Counted from the stretch's first letter, positions 35,185 through 44,218 are shown. The stretch is 64,000 nt of DNA from Schaalia georgiae DSM 6843 (GCF_000429245.1 NZ_KE386870.1:155311-219310); one strand, 5' to 3'. The notes: generated from the letters alone by a model not told the origin. Numbers and translations are program-made.

Positions 35185-36117
35185 GTGAGCGTCCTCATGG
35201 CGACCTACAACGGCGCCTCCCACGAGGGCCGTTGGCTGCGCGAGCAGGTCGATTCCATCCTGGGCCAGCAGGGCGTCGATGTGCGCCTGGTCGTCTCCGA
35301 CGACGGGTCCACGGATTCCACGGTGGATCTGCTCACCCGCTGGTCGGCCTCGGATCCGCGGATCCGGGTCCTGCCACGGCGGCAGGGGGAGCCGGGGGTC
35401 GCGGGCAACTTCCTGCACCTGTTCACCACCCACGACCCCGACGGATCCTTCGTCGCCTTCACCGACCAGGACGACGTGTGGCACCCGGACAAACTGTCCA
35501 GCCAACTGGAGCTGATGAGGAGCCGGGGCGCGGACGCGGTCTCCTCCAACGTCATGGCCTTCCGGTGCGACGAGGACGGTTCCGTGCGCGACCGGCACCT
35601 GATCCGCAAGTCCGGCCCCCAGCGCCGGTGGGACTACATCTTCGAGGCCGCTGGGCCGGGCTCGACCTACGTTTTCTCCCCCGATGCGCACCGCCGCCTC
35701 GTCGGCGCTCTGGCGCGCTTGGACTCGACGGGGATCGACGTGCACGACTGGTACCTCTATGCCCTGGCGCGCGCTCTGGGCGCCACGTGGGTGATCGGCG
35801 AGGAGCCGACCCTGGAGTACCGTCAGCACGACTCGAACGTCCAGGGCGCCAACTCGGGGGCGGGAGCGACCAGGGCCCGCATGGAGAAGCTGCGCTCGGG
35901 TTTCTACCGGCGCCAGTTCATCCTGGTCGCCCAGGCGTGCCTGAGCGTCGGCTCCTACGACCCCAGGGAGCGCCGCGCCCTGGAGTCGTTGGCGGCCAAC
36001 CTCCGCTCGACCTCGGTGTGGTCCCGCTTCGCCTTCGCGCTGCGCTTCGCGCGGATCAGGCGCCAACTGACCGAGGGGATCAAGCTGGCGGGGGCCCGCG
36101 TGCTGGGCGTGTGGTAG
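35185..36117 (+). CDS. GT2-family glycosyltransferase
   Basis: 310 residues from GTG 35185. VSVLMATYNGASHEGRWL and VSDDGSTDSTVDLL form the nucleotide-binding core, FTDQDDVWHPDKL is the DxD region, and DVHDWYLYALARALG and QHDSNVQG are typical of rhamnosyltransferase-like GT2 enzymes. The start is uncertain. The frame is open back to TTG 35056, just after rmlB, through a Gly/Pro/Arg-rich stretch that could be a disordered N terminus. Adjacency to rmlB suggests a rhamnosyl or 6-deoxysugar transfer, as inferred function. Confidence 0.82.
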   Translation: MSVLMATYNGASHEGRWLREQVDSILGQQGVDVRLVVSDDGSTDSTVDLLTRWSASDPRIRVLPRRQGEPGVAGNFLHLFTTHDPDGSFVAFTDQDDVWHPDKLSSQLELMRSRGADAVSSNVMAFRCDEDGSVRDRHLIRKSGPQRRWDYIFEAAGPGSTYVFSPDAHRRLVGALARLDSTGIDVHDWYLYALARALGATWVIGEEPTLEYRQHDSNVQGANSGAGATRARMEKLRSGFYRRQFILVAQACLSVGSYDPRERRALESLAANLRSTSVWSRFAFALRFARIRRQLTEGIKLAGARVLGVW

Positions 36118-36381
36118 CCCCTGGGGAACCACGGCTCCCGGAATCTTCCACCCGAGTCAGACGTTTACGACTCTCACCAGCGGATTTATGCTTTGCGTCT
36201 CTATTGAGGTCCGAATGCGCCCACAATTGGCGAGTGATCCTGCTCGCTATGGTTGCTGAATATTGAAAACTGTCCACCAATGCGCTGCTTCGTCGGACCC
36301 GCCGAGGGGGCCCAGAACTCCGTCAACAGGCCTGTGGGTAAAACTGACCGCCCGAATCCCGACAGGTCGGTCAAACAAATA

Positions 36382-37125
36382 TCAATGGTTACTGGGCATG
36401 TAAATTGTGATCGGCCCCTCCATCCCCTCCGCCGCCAGGAGGGCCTGGGCGTCGATGGGCCCGTGGTGTGTGGGGTTGATGACGACGACGGACCGCCCGC
36501 GGGCCCATTGGTCGAGGACCTGCCCGGGGCAGTGTCGGGCGCTCCATAGCAGCGCGACGCGGTCCCCGGCCGGTTCAGGGTGCGGGTGGGAGCCTGCCAG
36601 GGCCTCGTCCAGAACCGCTTCGACCAGGTCGGGGGCGGGGTGGTCGGGCGCGTCGGACTGTGCGCCGATCTCCTGGAGGGCGTCGAGTACGCCCTGGGGG
36701 AGTGGTCCGTCCCAGGCGAAGGCGAGGTGGGCGGCGGGCTGGGCGAGGGCGTGGGCGCCGGCCGCGGCGGCCCGTGCGAGCAGGCCGTCGACGTCCGCGC
36801 CCACGACGACGTCGCCGGGCAGGAGGCGGGGGGTGTCCAGGATCTCCCAGCCCAGGCACCTGGCCGTGACCTCCCACAGGATCTGCTGCCACGGCTCGAT
36901 CCTCGTGTGGAGGCGGGCGGGGTGGGGCTCCTCGTCGCCGAAGAGGGGCGCGCCCGCCTCGTTCTGGAGGTAGTTCGCGATCTTGGTGATCCAGCGGGCG
37001 GTGACGGGGCCGCCGAGCTCGACGCGCTCGGCCGAGTAGACGGTGAGGGCCGGGCCTGACCGTGCGTTCAAGCATGAAGCCAGTTTTGTGACACTAGACA
37101 CGATAATAGTATTATTTAAGGGCAT
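36382..37125 (-). CDS. TIGR03089 family protein
   Basis: 247-residue cytoplasmic protein matching the actinobacterial TIGR03089 family, a degenerate relative of the N-terminal part of AMP-binding enzymes of unknown function. Family segments include ALTVYSAERVELGGPVTARWITKIANYL (here residues 26-53) and the C-terminal INPTHHGPIDAQALLAAEG. The first 20 codons are AT-rich and unlike the rest. TATAGT lies exactly six bases before ATG 37125 with no Shine-Dalgarno, arguing for a leaderless mRNA. It sits next to whiB2 as in many actinobacteria and marks the start of the conserved core. Confidence 0.85.
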   Translation of the reverse strand: MPLNNTIIVSSVTKLASCLNARSGPALTVYSAERVELGGPVTARWITKIANYLQNEAGAPLFGDEEPHPARLHTRIEPWQQILWEVTARCLGWEILDTPRLLPGDVVVGADVDGLLARAAAAGAHALAQPAAHLAFAWDGPLPQGVLDALQEIGAQSDAPDHPAPDLVEAVLDEALAGSHPHPEPAGDRVALLWSARHCPGQVLDQWARGRSVVVINPTHHGPIDAQALLAAEGMEGPITIYMPSNH

Positions 37126-37131
37126 GAACTA

Positions 37132-37137
37132 ACTATA
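37132..37137 (-). promoter_or_regulatory. -10 element of leaderless TIGR03089 gene
   Basis: TATAGT on the minus strand, six bases before ATG 37125. Confidence 0.6.
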
Positions 37138-37249
37138 ACCAAGGTCCCACCCTTTCTGAGTATCTAGTAACTTGATAACTGTTACCCCTATACGCAATTT
37201 TACCAGAAGGTCAAGTCGAACGATGAAAGTCTCAATATCGTCTAACAAC

Positions 37250-37279
37250 TTGACGAAGGGGCAATGACACGCGTGTAAT
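37250..37279 (+). promoter_or_regulatory. whiB2 promoter
   Basis: TTGACG (37250-37255), an 18-bp spacer and TGTAAT (37274-37279), about 40 bases before the GTG start, in an AT-rich stretch. Confidence 0.65.
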
Positions 37280-37317
37280 TCTCTTGTATATCGATTCGTT
37301 ATGAAGGAGACGCGCCA

Positions 37318-37614
37318 GTGTGGAACATCTTCGGTGACGGGCCCATCGATTGGTCTGATCCAGCTGATGACGAGCTCTACGCTCGCGTCGATGGACCCCT
37401 CGCTTGGCAGGCCCACGCCCTCTGCGCCCAGACCGACCCCGAGGCGTTCTTCCCGGAGAAGGGTGGATCGACGCGGGAGGCCAAGGCTGTGTGCCAGTCC
37501 TGCGACGTGCGCGAGGAGTGCCTGGAGTACGCCCTCGCCAACGATGAGCGCTTCGGGATCTGGGGCGGTCTGTCAGAGCGTGAGCGGCGGCGCCTGCGCC
37601 GCATGGCGGGGTGA
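37318..37614 (+). CDS. whiB2: WhiB-family iron-sulfur transcriptional regulator (WhiB2/WhmD-like)
   Basis: 98-residue Wbl protein that binds a [4Fe-4S] cluster through four Cys (residue 36 in ALCAQ, then CQSCDVREEC). The GIWGG turn (GIWGGLSERERRRLRR) ends in a basic DNA-binding tail. GTG 37318 follows GAAGGAGA by 9 bases. WhiB2/WhmD proteins act in septation and cell division in mycobacteria and streptomycetes. Placement beside TIGR03089 and the Rv3259-like and DUF3499 genes matches the WhiB2 neighbourhood of other actinobacteria. It overlaps the following GT2 gene by 4 bp (GTGA). Confidence 0.93.
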   Translation: MWNIFGDGPIDWSDPADDELYARVDGPLAWQAHALCAQTDPEAFFPEKGGSTREAKAVCQSCDVREECLEYALANDERFGIWGGLSERERRRLRRMAG

Positions 37615-40600
37615 GTAGCCAAGTCCTCGGCCATGTGGCCGCGCTAGTGGTCTCGCGCGGGCGCAGTGCCGATTGCTCCGAGGTTCTGCGGGCCATCGTC
37701 GAGCAGACGGTGGCCCCCGCCTCGGTCACCGTCATCGATGTCGCGGGCAGGGGGACAGTGCCCTGGGATGCCACTGTGCTGCCCGAGGGTGTGCGCCTGG
37801 TCCGCGTCGGCCGGGCCAAGAACCTTGGCGACGCCGTCCGCAGGGCCGTGGACGAGGTTGCGGGGTCGTCCGGGGCCTTCGTCGAGAGCCGCTGGTGGTG
37901 GGTCCTCCATGACGATTCTGCCCCTGAGAACACCTGTCTCGCCCGTTTGTGGCGTGTTGCACAGAGCGGTCGTACGATCGGCGCAGTCGGCCCCAAACAA
38001 CTCTCCTGGGACGGCTCCCACCTGCTCGAAGTCGGCGTATTCGCGACCCGCAGTGCCCGCCGCCTCGAGCGCGTCCGCCCCGACGAGATCGACCAGGGCC
38101 AGTACGACGGGACCACAGACGTCCTCGGCGTCGGCACTGCGGGTATGCTCATCGACTCGCGCGCGTGGGACGCCGTCGGCGGCACCGACCCCGCCCTCGG
38201 TCCCTTCGGCGACGGCCTCGACCTCGGGCGCCGCCTCCACCTGGCCGGGTACCGCGTCGTCGTCGCCCCCGGCGCCCGGCTCCGCCACAGGAGGCGGTCC
38301 CTGGCTCCCGCCGCCGACGCCGACTCGGGAAGGGGCGGGCCGCTCCAGGACCCCGATGACCTGCCGGGCCGCCAGGACGAGGACGCCTCCTTCCGCAGGC
38401 GCCGGCGCGCCCAGCTCTACAACTGGATGAAAGCCGTTCCCGCATGGCAGGTCCCCCTGCTCATGGCGTGGCTCCTCATATGGTCCCCGGCGCGCGCCCT
38501 CGGGCGCGTCGTCACGGGCGCCGGGCACCTCGCCCTCGCGGAAGTCGGCGCGTGGCTCTCCGTCGTCCTCGCCACGGGGCAGCTCCTCGTCGGCCGGTTC
38601 CGCGCCTCGCGGACCCGGACGGTGCCGCGCTCAGCGCTGCGCGCCCTCGAAACGCGCCCCCGTGCCCTGGCCCGCGAGCCCGACGCGGCCCCCGACAACG
38701 ACCCCGAGGAGCGCATCGACCCGTTGGTCGAGTCCTCCCAGCGCCGCTACCGGCTCTCCGCGATGGCGGCCCTCCTGAGCGCCCTCGCCGTCGCCTCCAT
38801 CGGCGCGGCGCTCACCTGGTGGGGGTCCGGCCAGGGCTTCGCCGGCGGCGCCTGGGCGAGCCTGCCCAGCCGCTGGCCGGACCTGTGGGAGGCCGCCTGG
38901 GCGTCATGGATCCCCGGCGGGGACGGCTACCCGGCGGCGCCCGACCCGCTGCTGGTTCCGCTGGCCGTCCTGAGCTGGCCGCTCTCCCTCATCGGCGCGA
39001 CCCCCGGTTCCCTCGCCGCGTTCGTCCTCGTCGCGGCCGCGCCCCTGGCCGTCCTCGCCGCGTGGCCGGCCACCAGGCTCATGACGGCCCCGCCGTCCCG
39101 ACGCGCCCTGCTCAGCCTCCTGTGGGCCTGCCTGCCGCCCCTCGTCCTCAGCCAGTTCCACGGGCAACTCGCCGCAGTCGCCGTCCACCTGGCCGTCCCC
39201 GTGCTGGCCTGCTCGTGGGCGCGCCTGGCGGGCGCCGACCCCCAGCTGGTCGTCGACGGAGCCGACGGGCCCACTCCTGTGCCCGGGATCCGCCTGCGCG
39301 GCGCGCACGGAAGGGCGGCGCTGGCGGCGGTCGTCATCGCGGCCGCGGCGCCGTGGGCGCTGATCGCCACCACTGCCGCAGGAATCGCCGTCTCCAGGCT
39401 CCGCGGCGCCGGGGGGAGCCGGCCGGGCGTCCCCCTGCTGGCCACCCTGGTGCCCGCCTGGGCGCTGCTCGCGCCCACCCTGGGCTCCATCGCCGCACAC
39501 CCCTCCGCGTGGCGCGCCCTCGCCGCCACCAGCGGCGGCGCCCACGACCACACCCCGGCCCAGGGGTGGCAGGCCGCCCTCGGGCTCGCCGCCGCGCCCG
39601 CCTCCCAGGTGGAGACGTGGGCACTGGCCCTCCCCTTCGCCCTCCTCGCCCTGTGGGCCATCGGCGCCGCACTCGGCGCGCTCAGGCGGGGCGACACCGC
39701 CCCCAGCGGCCTCGTGGGCCTCGCGCTGATGTGCGTGGCAGGCGCCCACGCCCTCTCCCTGCTCTCCGTCGGCCAAGACGGCGGTGCCGTCGTCCACGCC
39801 TGGTCCGCCCCCGCCCTCACCCTCGCCTGCGCCCTGTTCGCCCTGGCCCTGGCGCGCTCGGCGCGCCCCTCGGAGGAGCCGTGGGACTCCGCTGCCCTCA
39901 AACGCACCGGGCGCCTGGCACTGGCGGCCTGCCTGGTCCCGCTGCTGGCCATCGCGTGCGGCGCGTGGGAGCGCTCGGCCCAGGAGAGCGCCTTCGCCGG
40001 TGCCTCCACCTACACGATGTCCCTCGACGAGCACGTCCACGCCGTGCGCTCGCCGCTGGTGCCCGCTGTGAGCGCGCAGGCCGCCCTGTCGTCCCGCGCC
40101 GGGCGGATCCTCGTCCTCACCGGTAGCCCGTCGGACACCCTGACCGCCCAGATCTGGCGGGGCAACGGCAGGGCGATGACCGAGGGCAGTCCCCTCACCC
40201 GTGCCCTCGCCCTCGCGCGCTCGCGCGCCGCCGCCCAGCGGGGGGAGATCGACGACCCGGCGACCGCCTCGCTGGCCGGCCTGGCACTCACCCTGGTCGT
40301 CTACCCCGACGAGGCCACCGCCACCGCCCTGGCCGACCACGGGATCGACACGATCCTGGTGCCCCTGGGCGCGCCCGGGGGCGACGACATCGCCCAAGGC
40401 CTCGCGCGCGCGCCGGGGCTGGAGAAAGTGGGCGACACCGACGCCGGGGCCGTGTGGCGCCTGCGTCCGGACGGCGCGCAGAGCGCGCGGGTACGGATTC
40501 TGGCCACCGGCGGTGGATGGGCGAACGTTGGTTCCACCAACCTGACGACCGACGGAGCGGTCGAGGCGAGCGGCCCCACCGTGACATTGGCCGAACGCGC

Positions 40601-40808
40601 CGATAGCGGATGGCGGGCCACCCTGGACGGGCGCTCCCTGGATCCCGTGGCCAGTGCCGACGGCTGGAGCCAGAGCTTCGCCCTGGTCGGCGCGGGGCGC
40701 CTCACCATCGTGCACCGCGCGTGGTGGACCTACCCGTGGTGGGCCGTCAGCGGCCTCGCGCTGGTGGTCGCCGCAGCCGGATCCGTGCCGTTGAGGAGGC
40801 GGTCATGA
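37611..40808 (+). CDS. large GT2-family glycosyltransferase/membrane protein
   Basis: 1065 residues from GTG 37611. Residues about 5-235 form a GT2 domain (WWWVLHDDSAP, GVGTAGMLIDSRAWDAVGG, FGDGLDLGRRLHLAGYRVV). The remainder has more than ten TM helices interspersed with disordered linkers, and an extracytoplasmic C-terminal part (about 800-1040) before a last helix. This fusion is characteristic of the actinobacterial locus next to whiB2 and DUF5719. It is presumably a cell-wall glycan glycosyltransferase with GT-C-like membrane domain; the substrate is unknown. It is coupled on both sides by 4-bp overlaps. Confidence 0.85.
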   Translation: MSSQVLGHVAALVVSRGRSADCSEVLRAIVEQTVAPASVTVIDVAGRGTVPWDATVLPEGVRLVRVGRAKNLGDAVRRAVDEVAGSSGAFVESRWWWVLHDDSAPENTCLARLWRVAQSGRTIGAVGPKQLSWDGSHLLEVGVFATRSARRLERVRPDEIDQGQYDGTTDVLGVGTAGMLIDSRAWDAVGGTDPALGPFGDGLDLGRRLHLAGYRVVVAPGARLRHRRRSLAPAADADSGRGGPLQDPDDLPGRQDEDASFRRRRRAQLYNWMKAVPAWQVPLLMAWLLIWSPARALGRVVTGAGHLALAEVGAWLSVVLATGQLLVGRFRASRTRTVPRSALRALETRPRALAREPDAAPDNDPEERIDPLVESSQRRYRLSAMAALLSALAVASIGAALTWWGSGQGFAGGAWASLPSRWPDLWEAAWASWIPGGDGYPAAPDPLLVPLAVLSWPLSLIGATPGSLAAFVLVAAAPLAVLAAWPATRLMTAPPSRRALLSLLWACLPPLVLSQFHGQLAAVAVHLAVPVLACSWARLAGADPQLVVDGADGPTPVPGIRLRGAHGRAALAAVVIAAAAPWALIATTAAGIAVSRLRGAGGSRPGVPLLATLVPAWALLAPTLGSIAAHPSAWRALAATSGGAHDHTPAQGWQAALGLAAAPASQVETWALALPFALLALWAIGAALGALRRGDTAPSGLVGLALMCVAGAHALSLLSVGQDGGAVVHAWSAPALTLACALFALALARSARPSEEPWDSAALKRTGRLALAACLVPLLAIACGAWERSAQESAFAGASTYTMSLDEHVHAVRSPLVPAVSAQAALSSRAGRILVLTGSPSDTLTAQIWRGNGRAMTEGSPLTRALALARSRAAAQRGEIDDPATASLAGLALTLVVYPDEATATALADHGIDTILVPLGAPGGDDIAQGLARAPGLEKVGDTDAGAVWRLRPDGAQSARVRILATGGGWANVGSTNLTTDGAVEASGPTVTLAERADSGWRATLDGRSLDPVASADGWSQSFALVGAGRLTIVHRAWWTYPWWAVSGLALVVAAAGSVPLRRRS

Positions 40809-42196
40809 GAAGACCACCCGCTCCGCTCGCCGCCCTGGTGGCCGGTGCCGCATGCGTCGGCCTGGTGGCCTCGGCGCAGGCGTGGGCGCCCGCCCCGCGG
40901 GCCGAGTCCGCACCCACGGCCTCCCTGGACGTGGCGCCCAGCTCCGTCACCCTGGCCTGCCCTCCCGGCGTCACCAACCCCTTCAAGACCGATCAGAGCG
41001 CTCCCGGGGGCGCCTGGTCCACCACCAGCGCCGTGCCCCTGACGCCCGCGCCCGCCACGGTCACCGAGTCGGGGACCGGTGCCGGGACGCCGATCCCGTC
41101 GGCCTTCGTCGTCGCCGGGCAGGGAGGGGGCGAGCTCGCAGGCCTGTCGGTGACGGGCTGCTCGACCCCGATGTCCGAGCAGTGGCTCGCCGCCGGGGCC
41201 ACGACCTCCGGCTCCGACGTCGTCCTCACACTGGCCAATCCCTCGGCCACAGCGTCCTTGGCCTCCATTGAGGGCTACGGCGGATCCGGGAAGATCGGCG
41301 AAGGAGCCCAACAGGTGCGCGTGCCAGCGGGGAAGTCCGTGTCCGTGCTGCTGGCGGGGTGGTTCCCGGACGAGACGAACCTGGCCGTGCGTGTGAGCGC
41401 GGACGCGGGAGGAGTCGCGGCGTGGGCCCAGACGTCCGTCATGGACGGGGAGATCCCGCAGGGGGCCTCGTGGGGCCCGTCCGTGCGCCCCTCCACGACC
41501 ACCGTGATCCCGGGGATCGAGGCGGGCGCAGGGTCCTCCCTGCGCATCGCCGTGCCGTCGGCCGAGGCCGCCTCGGTGTCCGTCACCGTCCACGACGACT
41601 CCGGGTCGGCGCCACTGCCCGCTGGGGACGTCACCGTCGACGGACGCACCGCCATCGACATCCCCCTCGACGGGATGACGCGCTCCAAGGAGCCCGTCGC
41701 GCTCTCCATCGCCTCCGACCACCCCGTCGTCGCTCAGGTGACCTCCGCCCGCATCGGGGCGCCGTGGACGGATCCCGCACAGGCATGGGTGTCGCGCTCC
41801 GTCGTCTCGCCAGCGTCCCCGGTGGCGCGCGCCTCCCTGCCCGGGGCGAAGGACGTGACCGCGCTGGTCAAAGCGCAACTCGCGGCCGATCCCCTGCGCG
41901 CCACATCGGTTGACACGCCCTCCGGTGTCGATGCCGTCCGCGTCCGGATCACCCTGCTGGCCAACGGGGCGGACCAGGTCGACGCCAGCGTCGGCGGGCA
42001 GGCGGTCCAGCTCAGCCCCGGAACCCCCCAGACGATCGACCTGCCCGCTTCAGGTGGGACCCTCACCGCGACCGCGCCGATAACGGCGGCGCTCGTCGTC
42101 GAGGCCGACACCCCCGTCGGCACCCTCCACGCGGCGTGGAGCATCGGGACCCTGGGCATCACCGCGACGACGGCCCGCGTGGCCGCCGAGGACTAG
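40805..42196 (+). CDS. DUF5719 family secreted protein
   Basis: 463-residue exported protein with a signal peptide (residues about 1-27, LVASAQAWA) and an all-beta, Ser/Thr/Ala-rich body consistent with DUF5719. Two Cys (about residues 58 and 120) could form a disulfide in the first beta domain. ATG 40805 overlaps the stop of the large GT2 gene. The pairing GT2-membrane protein plus DUF5719 is recurrent in actinobacteria, suggesting joint work on a cell-surface polymer. The molecular role is unknown. Confidence 0.82.
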   Translation: MRRPPAPLAALVAGAACVGLVASAQAWAPAPRAESAPTASLDVAPSSVTLACPPGVTNPFKTDQSAPGGAWSTTSAVPLTPAPATVTESGTGAGTPIPSAFVVAGQGGGELAGLSVTGCSTPMSEQWLAAGATTSGSDVVLTLANPSATASLASIEGYGGSGKIGEGAQQVRVPAGKSVSVLLAGWFPDETNLAVRVSADAGGVAAWAQTSVMDGEIPQGASWGPSVRPSTTTVIPGIEAGAGSSLRIAVPSAEAASVSVTVHDDSGSAPLPAGDVTVDGRTAIDIPLDGMTRSKEPVALSIASDHPVVAQVTSARIGAPWTDPAQAWVSRSVVSPASPVARASLPGAKDVTALVKAQLAADPLRATSVDTPSGVDAVRVRITLLANGADQVDASVGGQAVQLSPGTPQTIDLPASGGTLTATAPITAALVVEADTPVGTLHAAWSIGTLGITATTARVAAED

Positions 42197-42241
42197 GGCG
42201 CGCCCGCGGGAGAGCCCCGCACGAGCGCACCGGCGCGCGTT

Positions 42242-42310
42242 GTCGACACCGTGAGGGGGTCGTCGACACCGCGAGGGGGATATAACGCGCGCTGGTGTCG
42301 ATAACTCGCG
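42242..42310. repeat. 69-bp structured repeat between convergent genes (copy A)
   Basis: Two GTCGACACC boxes 20 bp apart (42242, 42262), each followed by a GAGGGGG segment, then ATAACGCGCG and inverse GGTGTCGATAAC (42294-42305). The second box can pair with the inverse box. About 90 percent identical to 59758-59826. Confidence 0.88.
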
Positions 42311-42407
42311 CTCACGCAGTAGTGCTCGTCGCCGTTGGCAACGGTCGTCGTCGCGGATCGTGCGCGCCGACGCGGCCGCCCCCGTCAGCGCGCCCGAACG
42401 GCCGCCG

Positions 42408-42830
42408 CTACCGCAGCAGGTCGTCGATCTCGTCGGGCGGCAGTGCTAGGACGTGCGAGATGCGCTCGACGAGCAGGCGCCTCGTGACGCCCTCGACCTC
42501 CGCCGGCGCGCAGCGCAGCGCCAGGGGAAGCCTGTACACCACGATCCGGTCGCGCAGGCCCCTGCGTCGGTCGGCCGGGAAGATCCGCGCCAGGACCACT
42601 GAATGCGACTCCCACGGGGCCGGGTCCGAGGGCGGTACGTCCTCGGTGGCGAACTCGATCGAGGAGACGGCCGGCCACCGGTCGGCCAGTTCGGCGACCA
42701 GGGACGACACGAGCAGATCGAAGTCCTCGCGGCGGGTCCGCCAGGCGGGGGTCCCGGGGAAGAACAGGGGACTGCGGGAACCGCGGCCATGGCGGTCGCG
42801 GGCGGATCTGCGGCGGACGGAGGGGCGCAC
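42408..42830 (-). CDS. Rv3259-like (metallopeptidase-family) protein
   Basis: 140-residue protein resembling Rv3259-type proteins often labelled metallopeptidase family. RDRHGRGSRSPLFFPGTPAWR near the N terminus and the central RIVVYRLPLALR are recognisable. A canonical HExxH zinc motif is not seen; the equivalent region reads LLVERISHVLAL, so enzymatic activity is doubtful. GTG 42830 is supported by TAGGCT six bases upstream (leaderless). It is divergent from DUF3499 with only 67 bp between, an arrangement conserved near whiB2 in actinobacteria. Confidence 0.75.
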   Translation of the reverse strand: MRPSVRRRSARDRHGRGSRSPLFFPGTPAWRTRREDFDLLVSSLVAELADRWPAVSSIEFATEDVPPSDPAPWESHSVVLARIFPADRRRGLRDRIVVYRLPLALRCAPAEVEGVTRRLLVERISHVLALPPDEIDDLLR

Positions 42831-42836
42831 CCACCC

Positions 42837-42891
42837 AGCCTACGGGCCGTGCCCCACGGGCGCCCCCAACGCGGCCCAGGTGTCGTACCCT
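42837..42891. promoter_or_regulatory. paired -10 elements of two divergent leaderless genes
   Basis: TAGGCT (42842-42837, minus) and TACCCT (42886-42891, plus) each end six bases before a GTG start (42830 and 42898). Confidence 0.55.
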
Positions 42892-42897
42892 TGTGGG

Positions 42898-43338
42898 GTG
42901 ATTGCGGCCAGACATTGTTCGAAACCCGGGTGCTCGCGCGGCGCGGTGGCGACCCTCACCTACGATTACAAGGACTCCACGGTCGTGCTCGGCCCCCTGG
43001 CGACGGCCGCAGATCCCAACTCCTACGACCTTTGCGACGAGCACGCCGAGCACCTCACCGCCCCCCGCGGGTGGCAGGTGGTGCGCCTCGCGACCAACTT
43101 CGAGCCCGCGCCGCCCTCGGGCGACGACCTTCTGGCACTGGTGGACGCGGTGCGCAGGGCCGCCGAGGCGGGGCGCGACGCGCAGGCGGGCCCGCCCGAG
43201 GCCGGACCCGCCAAGCCCGGGCCCTACGCGGCGCGCTCGGTGGGCGCCCCCGACACCTCCAGCCCCCTCGACCCCTCGTCCCCCTACGCCAAACGCCGCG
43301 CCCAGTTCCGCGTCGTGGCCGCCGACGACGGCGAATGA
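42898..43338 (+). CDS. DUF3499 family protein
   Basis: 146-residue protein with an N-terminal zinc-ribbon-like part: CSKPGC (residues 7-12) and CDEH...H (about 43-48). ATLTYDYKDSTVVLGPLA matches the DUF3499 core. The C-terminal half is Pro/Ala-rich and ends SPYAKRRAQFRVV. GTG 42898 lies six bases after TACCCT with no Shine-Dalgarno. It is part of the conserved actinobacterial whiB2 neighbourhood. Function unknown; metal binding is inferred from the Cys/His spacing. Confidence 0.83.
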   Translation: MIAARHCSKPGCSRGAVATLTYDYKDSTVVLGPLATAADPNSYDLCDEHAEHLTAPRGWQVVRLATNFEPAPPSGDDLLALVDAVRRAAEAGRDAQAGPPEAGPAKPGPYAARSVGAPDTSSPLDPSSPYAKRRAQFRVVAADDGE

Positions 43339-43357
43339 GCCCGCCCGGGACGGCGCG

Positions 43358-44200
43358 CTAAGCGGTTGGGGGGATCCCGAACTGCCCGGCGGTCGCCCGG
43401 TCGAGGCGCTCCTGGGCCGCCGCCACCCGCGTCCTCTCCCTGCGCCAGTCCTTGTCCCTCCCGACGACCAGGATGGCCGCGATCACCTGCTCGGGGTGGG
43501 CGCCCGCCGGGATCGGGGTCTCCGCGTAGGCGCGCAGGCGCATCGCCAGGTCGGCGCCCCCGGCAGCGCGCACAGCGGGCGCCAGCTCGGCGTTGACCCT
43601 CAAGAAGGCGAGGGCCTCGCGGCGCAGGGCCCCGTCCACAGGGAGGACGACGGCGGTCGACGCCCAGGCCGCCAACGCGGGCGGCATGAGCAGGGGCGGG
43701 TGGATGGCGCCCGTCGGCTGGCGCACCACGATCGTGCCGGCCGCGAGGTCGCCCAAGCGCTTCCCCCGCGTCGTGAGGAACATCGACACGAGGGTGGGCA
43801 GGGCGAAGAGCGCGAGTTCGATGACGCCGACGAGCCGGCGGACGAAGATGTGCCGCAGGGACACCGGACCGCCGTCGTCGCGGACGACCCTCAAGGAGAA
43901 TGCCCACTTCCCCAGGGAGGAGCCGCGCGTGAGGGCCTCGACGGCCAAGGGCACCAGCAGCGTCGCCGACGCGATGAGGCAGATCCAGAAGATCTTCTCC
44001 TGCTGGGCGGTCGGGTGCCTCCACGAGCGCATCACTATGTAGAGGACGGTCACGGCCGTCGCCCCGTAGGCCGCGAAGTCCACGAAAGCCGACGCGAAAC
44101 GGTAGGGCGGTTCCGCGGGAATGATATCGAGCTCCACCGCCTCGCCGGTGCGGACCGATTCGGCCGAGAGGTCGATCGTTGCTACACGTGAAGCGCTCAT
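43358..44200 (-). CDS. RDD family membrane protein
   Basis: 280-residue protein with an N-terminal RDD domain (residues about 25-170). The canonical Arg and Asp of the first helix are visible in YRFASAFVDFAAYG, with GSSLGKWAFSLRVV and RRLVGVIELALF following. The cytoplasmic C-terminal half is helical and charged. ATG 44200 is supported by TAGCGT seven bases upstream. It is divergent from the SpoIIM-like gene with only 18 bp between the start codons. RDD next to SpoIIM/DUF58/MoxR is a conserved actinobacterial gene set of unclear function. Confidence 0.87.
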   Translation of the reverse strand: MSASRVATIDLSAESVRTGEAVELDIIPAEPPYRFASAFVDFAAYGATAVTVLYIVMRSWRHPTAQQEKIFWICLIASATLLVPLAVEALTRGSSLGKWAFSLRVVRDDGGPVSLRHIFVRRLVGVIELALFALPTLVSMFLTTRGKRLGDLAAGTIVVRQPTGAIHPPLLMPPALAAWASTAVVLPVDGALRREALAFLRVNAELAPAVRAAGGADLAMRLRAYAETPIPAGAHPEQVIAAILVVGRDKDWRRERTRVAAAQERLDRATAGQFGIPPTA

Positions 44201-44207
44201 ATGTGAC

Positions 44208-44217
44208 ACGCTAGCGT
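44208..44217. promoter_or_regulatory. ACGCTAGCGT palindrome between divergent starts
   Basis: A perfect 10-bp palindrome in the 18-bp gap. Its TAGCGT (minus strand) is the -10 candidate of the RDD gene. Confidence 0.5.
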
Positions 44218-44218
44218 A

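Noticed and set aside
36080-36280. 66-codon minus-strand frame at the end of the GT2 gene
   Set aside because: It overlaps the GT2 3' end, lacks a ribosome binding site and resembles no family.
42408-42830. Confident metallopeptidase assignment
   Set aside because: Only family-level similarity is seen and the HExxH zinc motif is missing, so activity is not claimed.
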